In this document: in pieces, positions 53,069-61,463 of the stretch
Numbering within the stretch: position 1 is the first letter of the stretch
Layout: every line of letters begins with the position of its first letter
Translations under genes and position numbers: made by a program
Notes under the pieces: generated by a model
What the model saw: the letters and a program-made list of their open reading frames with translations, nothing else
What the model was told of the DNA's origin: nothing
The model's database searches: none
DNA from: Microbacterium sp.
GTDB taxonomy: Bacteria; Actinomycetota; Actinomycetes; Actinomycetales; Microbacteriaceae
Direction of reading: 5' to 3'
DNA: 64,000 nucleotides
Assembly (NCBI RefSeq): GCF_017305435.1
Contig: NZ_JAFKIP010000004.1
Coordinates: 124,001 to 188,000, forward strand

Positions 53069-53986
53069 TCAGGCGCGCGCAGTGATCGCCGCCACGGCAC
53101 GATCGAGCGACGCGCCGAGCCCCCACATCTCAGCGAGGGAGCTGATCGTGGCCGCGTCGGGCGCGTGCAGCCGTGACGGAGCAACCGGGAGCTCGAGAGT
53201 GCGGACGACCTCCACGACCTGTGGAGCCACGTCGAGGTAATCGGCGGCCGCCACGATCTTGGCGCGAACACCTGCCGTCATCCCTGTGCCGGAGGTCGCG
53301 GCCGCACGGATGCCGGTGAGATCGCCGTGCTCTCTCAGGAGGCTCGCCGCGGTCTTCTCCCCGATGCCGGCGACCCCGGGGAGCCCGTCGGAGGCGTCGC
53401 CGCGGAGCACGGCGAAGTCCGCGTACTGGGCGGGGAGGACGGCGTACTTCGCGACCACGGCCGCCTCATCGAGGATCTCGAGATTGCTCATGCCCTTGCC
53501 GGTATAGATGACGCGCACGCCACGCTCGTCGTCGACGAGCTGGAAGAGGTCGCGATCCCCGGTGACCACGTCGACGGGCAGCGTGGACTGCGCGGCGAAG
53601 CTCGCGATGACGTCGTCCGCCTCGTGCGCGGCGACGCCGACGACCGGGATGCCGAGGGCGTCGAGTTCTGCGCGTATGACGGGGATCTGGGCCTCGAGCG
53701 GATCGGGCACCTCCTCGACGTCGGGGGACCCGACAACGACCTCGACCACGCGATGCGCCTTGTAGCTCGGGATGAGGTCGACCCTCCATTGCGGACGCCA
53801 GTCGTCGTCCCAGCAGGCGACGAGGTGCCTGGGCTCGTACGTCGTGACCAGCTTCGCGATCATGTCGAGGAGTCCACGAGCGGCGTTGACGGAGCGCCCG
53901 TCGGGCGCCTTCACGGTGTCGGGCACGCCGTAGAACGCGCGGAAGTAGAGGCTCGCGGTGTCGAGCAGCATGAGGCGATCGGTCAC
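53069..53986 (-). CDS. 5'-3' exonuclease (PolA N-terminal domain homologue)
   Basis: FEN-type structure-specific nuclease, 305 residues, matching the N-terminal nuclease domain of DNA polymerase I as a free-standing protein. Metal ligands are visible in LMLLDTASLYFRAFYG, ACWDDDWR, HEADDVIASFA and TGDRDLFQLVDD. The DNA-binding helix-3-turn-helix reads GDASDGLPGVAGIGEKTAASLL. The GTG at 53986 follows TAGACT (53999-53994) by 7 nt, a leaderless arrangement; longer reading into the secreted-protein gene region was rejected. It likely removes flaps or RNA primers alongside PolA. Confidence 0.92.
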   Translation of the reverse strand: MTDRLMLLDTASLYFRAFYGVPDTVKAPDGRSVNAARGLLDMIAKLVTTYEPRHLVACWDDDWRPQWRVDLIPSYKAHRVVEVVVGSPDVEEVPDPLEAQIPVIRAELDALGIPVVGVAAHEADDVIASFAAQSTLPVDVVTGDRDLFQLVDDERGVRVIYTGKGMSNLEILDEAAVVAKYAVLPAQYADFAVLRGDASDGLPGVAGIGEKTAASLLREHGDLTGIRAAATSGTGMTAGVRAKIVAAADYLDVAPQVVEVVRTLELPVAPSRLHAPDAATISSLAEMWGLGASLDRAVAAITARA

Positions 53987-54014
53987 GCGCCGGAGTCTAC
54001 GGCGTTGCTCCGGC

Positions 54015-54860
54015 TCAGCAGCCCGGTCCGCCCGGATTCTCCGCACAGGTCTTGTCGACGAGCGCCGTCCGCGCGACGAGCACCTGGATCTCGACCGACG
54101 GCGTGGGGATGTCGAGGAGCCCGTCGATCGGGAGCCAGCCGGGGCCGAGGTTGTATTCCGCTGCGTAACGGATCTGCGCGTTCGCGGTGTACGTGCCTCG
54201 TGCCGCGTAGGCGTGACTCGTGTCGGTCGCCGAGAACTGCGGCAGACCGAGCGCGGCCCACGTCGCGCCGCCCGACGCCGCACTGCGCTGAGTCCCGTCT
54301 CCGTGGACGTACACGACTTCGACCGGCGTGAAGCGGACGGCGATCGGTACCGAGAACAGCGTGCCGGCCTGCTCGTGCACGGTCGGAGCGGTCACGAAAT
54401 TGACCGGCATGCCGACGATCCCGACACCGTCCGGCTCATCGACGATCGTCAGGGATGCCGGGGCGAAGCGTGCCACGTCGGCGAGCGTCGGGCGGATCAC
54501 CGGATCCTCCGGTGCCGACGGCGGTGCCACGCAGGACGTGGGATCGGTGGGGCTGCAGTCGTCGACGGGCGGAGGAGCAGGGACCGTCGGCCCAGGCGCG
54601 GTATCCGCGTCACCTCCGCCATAGCCCGAGTCGCCGGGAAGTGACCCTCCGGGCTGCGTGGCCACGATCTCCACGGTCGATCCGTCGTTGGATACAACGG
54701 GACAGGATCCAGACCATCCGAGCCCATCGCTGCAGTCAGAGGTGTGTTCCGTAGCGAACGACGACGCGCCATTTGTCAGTGCGGTCAGCGTCAAAGCGAT
54801 TGCGACTATTGCGTGCACAGCGGCTCGCCTTCGCGGCCTGCAAAGGAGGAAATCAGCCAC
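54015..54860 (-). CDS. Secreted protein of unknown function, Cys-containing
   Basis: I do not recognise it. It has 281 residues with a signal peptide (MADFLLCRPRRR, then a hydrophobic core and a cleavage site near ASSFA, residue ~36). A Ser/Gly/Pro-rich region contains PVDDCSPTDPTSCVAPPS. A C-terminal beta-rich region (about 115-281) has HAYAARGTYTANAQIRYAAEY, reminiscent of PKD-like folds, and ends CAENPGGPGC. The GTG at 54860 follows GAGGA by 7 nt even though it overlaps the lipoprotein gene by 55 nt; a GTG at 54818 would remove the Arg-rich n-region. The pair is probably one operon, perhaps involved in surface attachment. Confidence 0.75.
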   Translation of the reverse strand: MADFLLCRPRRRAAVHAIVAIALTLTALTNGASSFATEHTSDCSDGLGWSGSCPVVSNDGSTVEIVATQPGGSLPGDSGYGGGDADTAPGPTVPAPPPVDDCSPTDPTSCVAPPSAPEDPVIRPTLADVARFAPASLTIVDEPDGVGIVGMPVNFVTAPTVHEQAGTLFSVPIAVRFTPVEVVYVHGDGTQRSAASGGATWAALGLPQFSATDTSHAYAARGTYTANAQIRYAAEYNLGPGWLPIDGLLDIPTPSVEIQVLVARTALVDKTCAENPGGPGC

Positions 54861-55333
54861 GAATTGTCCTCATTCAGGACGACAGCCATAAGGCTCTGTT
54901 CTTTCGGCCGATCGCCGACCTGAGACACGCCCGCCTCGTCTGTGAGTCTGATATCCGATACATCGACGCAGATGAGCAACTCGACCGTGTCAGTTGCTGT
55001 ACCTCGCTGTGGTTTGACCAGCGCTATCCGGCTTTCGCCAGCGACTGTCCAGCCGTCTGCGTGCATTTGAGTGAATGACTTCTTGGCCGCGCTTAACGCA
55101 TCGCCCGTGAGTTCGGCATAGACCGGCTCGAAGGTCTCAGGATCCGACAGCCGTATGCCGTTGGTTGCGTCCACATACGCGCGATACGTGGCCTCGGCCG
55201 CGGCGAAGGCCTTCTCCTCCGACGCGAACCCCGTCGGCGTGGGGGTGGGTGCGGGACTCGGAGTACACGCGGTCGTGAGTGTCAGCGCGAGGACGAGAGC
55301 CGCACCAGCGGCGAAGCGTCGTTCCCGAATCAT
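54806..55333 (-). CDS. Lipoprotein of unknown function
   Basis: A 175-residue predicted lipoprotein: signal MIRERRFAAGAALVLALTLTTAC with the lipobox cysteine at 23, a Pro/Thr linker (TPSPAPTPTPTG), then a domain of about 130 residues resembling small NTF2-like or stress-type lipoproteins (AFAAAEATYRAYVDATNG, ELTGDALSAAKKSFTQMHADGW, MAVVLNEDNSWLISSFAG). I do not assign a function. It overlaps the secreted-protein gene by 55 nt on the same strand. Codon use is visibly less GC-biased than in neighbours, suggesting relaxed selection or acquisition. Confidence 0.8.
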   Translation of the reverse strand: MIRERRFAAGAALVLALTLTTACTPSPAPTPTPTGFASEEKAFAAAEATYRAYVDATNGIRLSDPETFEPVYAELTGDALSAAKKSFTQMHADGWTVAGESRIALVKPQRGTATDTVELLICVDVSDIRLTDEAGVSQVGDRPKEQSLMAVVLNEDNSWLISSFAGREGEPLCTQ

Positions 55334-55400
55334 TCCCCCACGCTAGTCAGTCGGGCCGACGCGATCACGGGTTATCCACAGCGGGGCTAGTTTCGATCCC

Positions 55401-55844
55401 ATGTCGTTCGGAGCCGCCGCCCACGCCGCCCGACCCCGTCGCGACGCCGAATCCGCGTGTCCGTGCGGCGCGGGCGTGTTCGGCACGTGCTGCGGCGCGA
55501 TCATCGCGGGATCGCCGGCACCGACGGCCGAGCAGCTCATGCGATCCCGATTCACGGCGTTCGCGATCGGCGATGCGCAGCACCTGCGGGAGACGTGGCA
55601 TCCCCGCACGGCACCGGCATCCATCGACCTCGACGATGCGATCGAGTGGCGCCGTCTCGAGATCGTCCGCACGGAGGACGGCGGGCCGACCGGCGAGCGC
55701 GGCACCGTCGAGTTCCGCGCGCACTGGCGAGCGTCGGAGACGGGGGAGCGCGGCGTGCTCCACGAAGTCAGCCGCTTCCGCCGCGTCCGGGGGAAGTGGT
55801 TCTACCTCGACGGCGACGTCGAAGAGGAGTCCGCGCCGCGCTGA
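55401..55844 (+). CDS. YchJ/UPF0225-family SEC-C protein
   Basis: Small cytoplasmic protein of 147 residues. The N-terminal zinc-binding motif CPCGAG-x4-CCGAI is of the SEC-C type. The YchJ NTF2-like core follows (APTAEQLMRSRFTAFAIGDAQHLRETWHP and EFRAHWR...GVLHEVSRFRRVRGKWFYLDGD). Function is unknown; the family is widespread. TAGTTT (55388-55393) ends 7 nt before the ATG, a leaderless arrangement. It is transcribed divergently from the lipoprotein gene and is followed 41 nt later by the transporter gene with its own -10-like box. Confidence 0.9.
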   Translation: MSFGAAAHAARPRRDAESACPCGAGVFGTCCGAIIAGSPAPTAEQLMRSRFTAFAIGDAQHLRETWHPRTAPASIDLDDAIEWRRLEIVRTEDGGPTGERGTVEFRAHWRASETGERGVLHEVSRFRRVRGKWFYLDGDVEEESAPR

Positions 55845-55885
55845 GAAGACCGCGCCGCGGGTGCGCGCGGGCGTAGCGTGAACGC

Positions 55886-56878
55886 ATGTCGCCCACGCGC
55901 CCTGATCATGCCGCCGCTGCCGAGGCGCGCCCGGAGTCGCTGCTCACGGTGCTGATCGCACTCGGCGCGAACCTGCTCATCGCCGTCGCGAAGACGTTCG
56001 CCGCCGCGCTCACCGGCGCCGCGTCCATGGTGGCCGAGGCGGCACACTCCTGGGCGGACACCGGCAACGAGGTGTTCCTCTACATCGCCGCGCGTCGCAG
56101 CACGAAGCCGGCCGACCCTCGGCATCCGTACGGTTACGGCCGCGACGCGTACGTGTGGTCCCTGTTCGCCGCGTTCGGGCTGTTCACCATCGGTGCCGGG
56201 GTGTCGATAATGCACGGCATCCAGGAGCTCCTCGATCCCGAGCCCGCCGACCGCTTCGTCATCTCCTACATCGTGCTCGGGATCGCGTTCGTCCTCGAGG
56301 GCACGTCTTTCCTGCAGGCGACGCGGCAGTCCAAGCGTGAGGCGACGGCGTCGCACCGCGACCTGCTCGACCATGTGATGAGCACGTCCGATCCGACACT
56401 GCGCGCCGTCTTCTTCGAGGACGCCGCAGCGTTGATCGGCCTGGTGATCGCGTTCGCCGGCATCCTGGCCCACCAGATCACGGGATCCGCGACACCGGAT
56501 GCCGTGGGCTCGATCCTCGTCGGCGTGCTGCTCGCCGTCGTCGCGATCCTCCTCATCCGGCAGAACCGGCGGTTCCTCGTCGGCGTCGCAATCGACCCGG
56601 AGCTGCGCGCGGCGGCGCTGCAGCGCCTCCTCGCCCACCCGTCGATCGCGCAGATCACCTACCTCCACATCGAGTACGTCGGCCCGGGCCGCGTCTTCCT
56701 CGTCGTCGCCGTCGACCTCGCCGGCGACACTCCCGAGCACGAGGTCGCCGTGACCCTCAACGCGATCGAAGACGAACTCGCCGCGTCCCCGCGCGTCGCG
56801 TGGGCGGTGCTCACCCTGTCGCGCCCCGGGGCGCCCGCGCTCGACCCCGCCGACCCCGCGGATCCGCTCCGCGGGTGA
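55886..56878 (+). CDS. Cation diffusion facilitator (CDF) transporter
   Basis: Membrane antiporter, 330 residues, exporting divalent metal ions (Zn, Fe, Mn or Co) in exchange for protons. Six membrane helices are visible between about 17 and 230. Metal-site residues lie in SMVAEAAHSWADTGNEVFLYIA (helix II) and in FFEDAAALIGLVIAFAG (helix V). A cytoplasmic C-terminal domain follows. The region FLQATRQSKREATASHRDLLDHV between helices IV and V is longer than in classical CDFs and fits a FieF-like subgroup. TAGCGT (55874-55879) 6 nt before the ATG suggests leaderless transcription. The transported metal is not determinable. Confidence 0.9.
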   Translation: MSPTRPDHAAAAEARPESLLTVLIALGANLLIAVAKTFAAALTGAASMVAEAAHSWADTGNEVFLYIAARRSTKPADPRHPYGYGRDAYVWSLFAAFGLFTIGAGVSIMHGIQELLDPEPADRFVISYIVLGIAFVLEGTSFLQATRQSKREATASHRDLLDHVMSTSDPTLRAVFFEDAAALIGLVIAFAGILAHQITGSATPDAVGSILVGVLLAVVAILLIRQNRRFLVGVAIDPELRAAALQRLLAHPSIAQITYLHIEYVGPGRVFLVVAVDLAGDTPEHEVAVTLNAIEDELAASPRVAWAVLTLSRPGAPALDPADPADPLRG

Positions 56879-56892
56879 GCCTCAGCGTCTGA

Positions 56893-57039
56893 TAGCATGA
56901 AATGTCACGCGTGTGGCCCTTTGGCATGCGCGTGGACTCGAAAGAACACACCCTTCGCCGTGACCCGGCATCCGTTCGCGCTCGCGCGTGCGATATGGGG
57001 CACGGCCCGACATCCCACCACCCAAGGACAACCCACTAC
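56893..57039 (+). promoter_or_regulatory. rpsA promoter (TAGCAT) and long leader
   Basis: TAGCAT (56893-56898) would give a leader of about 135 nt before the rpsA ATG at 57040. The AAGGA ribosome binding site (57024-57028) is 11 nt from the ATG. An open frame runs through the leader and ends in an ATGA overlap with rpsA. The length suits autoregulation by S1, which is known in other bacteria. Confidence 0.5.
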
Positions 57040-58488
57040 ATGACTACCGCAACGACCGCCCCGGCCACCAAGCAGGTCGCCATCAACGACATCGGATCTG
57101 CTGAGGACTTCCTGGCCGCGGTCGAGAAGACCCTCAAGTTCTTCAACGACGGAGACCTCATCGAAGGCACCGTCGTGAAGATCGACCGCGACGAGGTACT
57201 CCTCGACGTGGGCTACAAGACCGAGGGCGTCATCCCCTCGCGTGAGCTCTCCATCAAGCACGACGTCGACCCCAACGAGGTCGTCAAGGTCGGCGACGAG
57301 GTCGAAGCCCTCGTTCTCCAGAAGGAGGACAAGGAAGGCCGCCTCATCCTCTCCAAGAAGCGCGCGCAGTACGAGCGCGCGTGGGGCGATGTGGAGAAGA
57401 TCAAGGAGAACGACGGCGTCGTCACCGGTCAGGTCATCGAGGTCGTCAAGGGTGGCCTCATCGTCGACATCGGCCTCCGCGGCTTCCTGCCGGCATCGCT
57501 GATCGAGCTGCGCCGCGTCCGCGACCTCACGCCGTACCTCGGCCAGGAGATCGAGGCCAAGATCCTCGAGCTCGACAAGAACCGCAACAACGTCGTGCTC
57601 TCGCGCCGCGCCCTGCTCGAGCAGACGCAGTCCGAGTCGCGCACCACGTTCCTCAACAACCTGCACAAGGGTCAGGTTCGCAAGGGCGTCGTCTCGTCGA
57701 TCGTCAACTTCGGTGCGTTCGTCGACCTGGGCGGCGTGGACGGCCTCGTGCACGTCTCCGAGCTGTCCTGGAAGCACATCGAGCACGCCTCCGAGGTCGT
57801 CGAGGTGGGCCAGGAGGTCACCGTCGAGATCCTCGAGGTCGACCTCGACCGCGAGCGCGTCTCCCTCTCGCTGAAGGCGACGCAGGAGGACCCGTGGCAG
57901 GTCTTCGCCCGCACCCACGCCATCGGCCAGGTCGCTCCGGGCAAGGTCACCAAGCTCGTTCCGTTCGGCGCGTTCGTGCGCGTCGCGGACGGCATCGAGG
58001 GCCTCGTGCACATCTCGGAGCTCTCCGGCAAGCACGTCGAGCTCGCCGAGCAGGTCGTGTCGGTCGGCGAAGAGGTCTTCGTCAAGATCATCGACATCGA
58101 CCTCGAGCGTCGCCGCATCTCGCTGTCGCTCAAGCAGGCCAACGAGTCGGTCGACCCCAACGGCACCGAGTTCGACCCGGCGCTGTACGGCATGACGACC
58201 GAGTACGACGAGAACGGCGAGTACAAGTACCCCGAGGGCTTCGACCCCGAGTCGGGTGCCTGGCTCGAGGGCTTCGACGCTCAGCGCGAGAAGTGGGAGC
58301 AGGAGTACGCTGCGGCCCAGGCGCGCTGGGAGGCGCACAAGGTCGCCGTCGCCAAGGCGCTCGAGGCCGAGGCTGCCGCCCCGGTCGAGACCGGCGCGTC
58401 GAGCTTCTCCTCCGACTCGAACAGCGGCGGTACGCTCGCCGACGACGAGGCGCTCGCCGCTCTGCGCGAGAAGCTCTCGGGTCGCTGA
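57040..58488 (+). CDS. rpsA: 30S ribosomal protein S1
   Basis: Ribosomal protein that binds and unwinds mRNA; in Actinobacteria it helps translation of structured messages. It has 482 residues and four S1/OB domains (about 37-107, 123-190, 208-278, 295-365), each with the VKIDRDEVLLDVGYK-, GGLIVDIGLRGFLP-, VVSSIVNFGAFVDLGGVDGLVH- or FGAFVRVADGIEGLVH-type core. Four domains rather than six is normal for the phylum. An acidic tail (about 370-482) follows. The ATG is chosen from the family N-terminus MTTATTAPATKQVAINDIGS. Codon use is the most biased in the window, as expected for high expression. Confidence 0.97.
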   Translation: MTTATTAPATKQVAINDIGSAEDFLAAVEKTLKFFNDGDLIEGTVVKIDRDEVLLDVGYKTEGVIPSRELSIKHDVDPNEVVKVGDEVEALVLQKEDKEGRLILSKKRAQYERAWGDVEKIKENDGVVTGQVIEVVKGGLIVDIGLRGFLPASLIELRRVRDLTPYLGQEIEAKILELDKNRNNVVLSRRALLEQTQSESRTTFLNNLHKGQVRKGVVSSIVNFGAFVDLGGVDGLVHVSELSWKHIEHASEVVEVGQEVTVEILEVDLDRERVSLSLKATQEDPWQVFARTHAIGQVAPGKVTKLVPFGAFVRVADGIEGLVHISELSGKHVELAEQVVSVGEEVFVKIIDIDLERRRISLSLKQANESVDPNGTEFDPALYGMTTEYDENGEYKYPEGFDPESGAWLEGFDAQREKWEQEYAAAQARWEAHKVAVAKALEAEAAAPVETGASSFSSDSNSGGTLADDEALAALREKLSGR

Positions 58489-58536
58489 TCCGCTCCATTC
58501 CGATCGGATAGCGCGCACCGCGCATCCCGATCCCGT

Positions 58537-58570
58537 ACAGGGGCCGGCATCTTCGGATGTCGGCCCCTGT
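58537..58570 (+). terminator. Terminator hairpin after rpsA
   Basis: A 15-bp stem (ACAGGGGCCGGCATC with GATGTCGGCCCCTGT, one G-U pair) is capped by the stable tetraloop TTCG. It has no T-tract. It separates rpsA from the histidine kinase gene. Confidence 0.8.
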
Positions 58571-58625
58571 CGCGTCGATCCCCACGGCATGGTCGGCGCG
58601 CGGTACCGTGATCGGTGAGGTACGC

Positions 58626-60278
58626 ATGAAACGACAGACCCCCCCTGCCGTGGCCACCCGATCGACGTCGCGTGCGGCGTTCCGGTTCGAGCTGCGCGAC
58701 CGCGTCGCGGCCGGCAACCAGCTGCTGCTGTGCGGCATCGTCGCAGCGCTGTTCATCGGCGGTCTGATCCTCGGGTCGCTGACGCAGCCGGGACTGTTCG
58801 CCGCCGGCGCGTTCGCGATCGCGGTCGGGGCGATCGCCGCGCTGTCCGTGCCGTGGTCCCAGGTTCCTGCGGGGTGGGTCGCCGCGGTGCCGATCCTCGA
58901 CATCTTCGCGATCGCGGTGCTGCGTCTCGCCGAGCCGACGAGCGGGGTGGGGCTGCTCTGGGCCTTCCCCGCGATGTGGCTGGCCTCCCTCGGCCGGTGG
59001 GGGCTCGTGACCGGCTGCGCCTTGACCACCACGCTGTACTGGGTGGTCGTGGCCTTCGGCCCCTACTCGGTGTTCACGTTCAGCACCCTCCTCCTCCCGC
59101 TCGTGATCATCGCGATCAGCAGTGCGGGATACTCCTCGTCGCAGCGCTTCGCCGCTCAGCGCGAGCTGCTGGATGCGCAAGCGGCGCGCCTCGCTTTCGC
59201 GCGCGCTGCGGCGGTACGGCAGGAGCAGCTCGTCTCCGAGGTGCTCGACACGGTGGACTTCGGTGTCGTGCGCCTGTCGGTCGGCGGTGACATCGTCTAC
59301 GAGAACGACGCCGTGGGGCGTTTCAGCAGCGCGATCCCCGGACTGCATGCGGCGTCGGCGCGCACCGACCTCCTCGCGGAGGACGGCGTGACCCCGCTCG
59401 ACCCGTCGGACCATCCGCTCGCGCGCGTGCGACGCGGCGAGACCATCGAGGACGAGGTCGTCTGGTCGAGGGATGCCGAGGGTCGTCTCAGCGCGCTGAG
59501 CTTTGCCTCCCGCCGACTGATCGACCACCGCGGCGAGGATTCCGGGGCGGTCATCGTCGCGCGCGACGTGACGGCGGAGCGTGAGGCGCTCCGCGCACGC
59601 GATGACCTCGTCGCCTCCGTGTCGCACGAGCTGAGGACGCCGCTGACCTCGGTGCTCGGATATCTCGAGCTGGCGTTGGACGATGACCTTCCCGATCGAG
59701 CGCGGCGGCACGTCGACACGGCGCTCAGTAGTGGTGAGCGACTGCTGGCGATCGTCGCGGACATCCTTTCCGCATCACGCTCCTCCCGGCATTCGGTCGA
59801 GTCATCGGTCCATCCGCGCGAGATCGACGTGGCCGACGTCGTGCGGGCGTCGGCACTCGCTCTGAAGCCCCTTGCGGAGGAACGCGTCATCAAAGTCAGC
59901 ATGACCGGCGACGAGCGCGTTGCGGCGTACGCCGACGCGAGCCGCATCCGGCAGGTCGTCGACAACCTCCTCGGAAACGCGATCAAGTTCAATCGCGACG
60001 GCGGGGCCGTCGAGCTCGCCGTGCACGCAGAGGGCGACACGAGCGTCATCGAGGTGCGCGACACCGGCGTCGGCATCGCCGAGGCGGACCGGGCGCACGT
60101 GTTCGAGCGCTTCTACCGGGCATCCGAGGACGTCGCGGGGAACGGGCTCGGGCTCGCCATCAGCGCGGAGATCGTGAAAGCGCACGGCGGGCAGATCTCC
60201 GTCGAATCCACTCTGGGGCACGGATCCACGTTCGTCGTGGAACTGCCGGCGCGAGGGCCAGGGGGGCGCAACGCATGA
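58626..60278 (+). CDS. Membrane histidine kinase with PAS-like domain
   Basis: Orphan sensor kinase of 550 residues. About six membrane helices (30-175, MASE-like) lead to a PAS-like region (about 195-310, LDTVDFGVVRLSVGGDIVYENDAV), HisKA with the phospho-acceptor His334 in SVSHELRTPLTSVLGYLELAL, and HATPase_c with QVVDNLLGNAIKFN, DTGVGIAEADR and NGLGLAIS. The ATG follows GGTGAGG by 5 nt. No response regulator is adjacent; instead its stop overlaps (ATGA) a gene for a membrane protein with a GGDEF-like domain. The signal is unknown; the lack of an extracellular domain suggests sensing within the membrane or cytoplasm. Confidence 0.9.
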   Translation: MKRQTPPAVATRSTSRAAFRFELRDRVAAGNQLLLCGIVAALFIGGLILGSLTQPGLFAAGAFAIAVGAIAALSVPWSQVPAGWVAAVPILDIFAIAVLRLAEPTSGVGLLWAFPAMWLASLGRWGLVTGCALTTTLYWVVVAFGPYSVFTFSTLLLPLVIIAISSAGYSSSQRFAAQRELLDAQAARLAFARAAAVRQEQLVSEVLDTVDFGVVRLSVGGDIVYENDAVGRFSSAIPGLHAASARTDLLAEDGVTPLDPSDHPLARVRRGETIEDEVVWSRDAEGRLSALSFASRRLIDHRGEDSGAVIVARDVTAEREALRARDDLVASVSHELRTPLTSVLGYLELALDDDLPDRARRHVDTALSSGERLLAIVADILSASRSSRHSVESSVHPREIDVADVVRASALALKPLAEERVIKVSMTGDERVAAYADASRIRQVVDNLLGNAIKFNRDGGAVELAVHAEGDTSVIEVRDTGVGIAEADRAHVFERFYRASEDVAGNGLGLAISAEIVKAHGGQISVESTLGHGSTFVVELPARGPGGRNA

Positions 60279-61450
60279 CCCTCGATCTCTTCACCCTCAC
60301 CGTGACGACCGCCGTCGTGGCATCGGTCGCGAGCATGACGTACATCATCGAGACGATCCTCCGTCGCGACACGGGGCCAGGCCGGCTGTGGGCGGTCGCC
60401 TTCCTCTGCGGAGTTCTCACGACGTTCGCCTATATCGCGTGGTCCGCCGGCATCGGGAACATGGTGCCGGTCGCGATCGGCAACGCGCTCTTCGTCCTGG
60501 TGCCGGGCTTCATGTGGCTCGGCAGTCGCCGCTTCAACGATCGCCCGAGCTTTCTCGCGTCCGTGGTGGTGGGAGTGCTCGCCCTCGCCACGCTCGTCGC
60601 GGCGCTGCTGGAGACGCCCACCCGGGGCAGCTGGGGAGGGTGGCCGGTCATGGCCGTGAGTCTCGTGGCGCTCTTCACGGCGGGCGCGATCGAGATCCTC
60701 CGCGCGCCGCTGCGGCGACTGCGCACGTCGTGGGCGTTGACCGCGGTCCTGGTGTTCGTCGCGCTGTTCTACGCCGTGCGGGTCGTGCTCTTCTGGACGT
60801 TCGGGCCCGACAGCGCGCTCTTCTCGACGTGGTTCGGCTCCATCACCGCGAATTTCGTGACGATGACGCTCACCGTCGTCGCCGCGATCGTCACGTCCGT
60901 CCTTCGCTCGCACCGCACCGCCGAGAGCCGGTATGCCTGGCTCACGGAGGGCGGGGTGGCCGCGGACGGTGTCATGCGCGCACGGACCTTCGCCGACGCG
61001 GCCGCCGACATCCTGGCGCGCGCCTCCTGGCGGGCGGACGGCGTCGCGATCATCGTCATCCACATCGACGGAGTGGCGGAGATTCGACGAGCCTTCGGCG
61101 CCGAGGTCGCCGACGCGGTGGCCCACTCCTGCCGGCAGGCGGTCCGTCGCTATGCGCCGGCATCGGCGATCGTCGGGGAGGATGCCGATACCGAACTCGC
61201 CGTCTGCGCCCCCGCGCCGACCGCCGCCGACGCCCGACGACTGGGCGCGACGATCTACCGGGGATGCATGGAGGAACTCTCGGCCGCGGAGTCGGGGCTG
61301 TTCCCCGTCGTCGGGGTGGGTGTGGCGTTCACCGAGGACATCGGCTACGAGTTCGCGCCCCTGCAGCGTGTCGCGCTGGCGGCGGCGCGCCGCGCGATCG
61401 AGACGCCCGGGTCGTCCGTGCTGCTCGGTGCGCCCACCTCGGCGTCGTGA
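60275..61450 (+). CDS. Membrane protein with degenerate GGDEF-like domain
   Basis: A 391-residue protein with about seven membrane helices (1-215) and a cytoplasmic C-terminal domain (about 235-385) that has the outline of a GGDEF fold: AIIVIHIDGVAEIRRAFGAEVADAVAHSCRQAVRRY corresponds to the first helix and strand. The active-site turn reads VGEDADTELAV (residues 300-310) instead of GGDEF or GGEEF, so diguanylate cyclase activity is unlikely. It may bind nucleotide or act as a partner. Its ATG overlaps the histidine kinase stop, so the two are made together and may form one signalling complex. The family call is moderate. Confidence 0.72.
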   Translation: MTLDLFTLTVTTAVVASVASMTYIIETILRRDTGPGRLWAVAFLCGVLTTFAYIAWSAGIGNMVPVAIGNALFVLVPGFMWLGSRRFNDRPSFLASVVVGVLALATLVAALLETPTRGSWGGWPVMAVSLVALFTAGAIEILRAPLRRLRTSWALTAVLVFVALFYAVRVVLFWTFGPDSALFSTWFGSITANFVTMTLTVVAAIVTSVLRSHRTAESRYAWLTEGGVAADGVMRARTFADAAADILARASWRADGVAIIVIHIDGVAEIRRAFGAEVADAVAHSCRQAVRRYAPASAIVGEDADTELAVCAPAPTAADARRLGATIYRGCMEELSAAESGLFPVVGVGVAFTEDIGYEFAPLQRVALAAARRAIETPGSSVLLGAPTSAS

Positions 61451-61463
61451 CAGGCTGATCGGT

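Noticed and set aside
54015-54818. Shorter start (GTG at 54818) for the secreted protein
   Set aside because: It would remove the Arg-rich n-region of the signal peptide, and the longer start has a well-spaced GAGGA.
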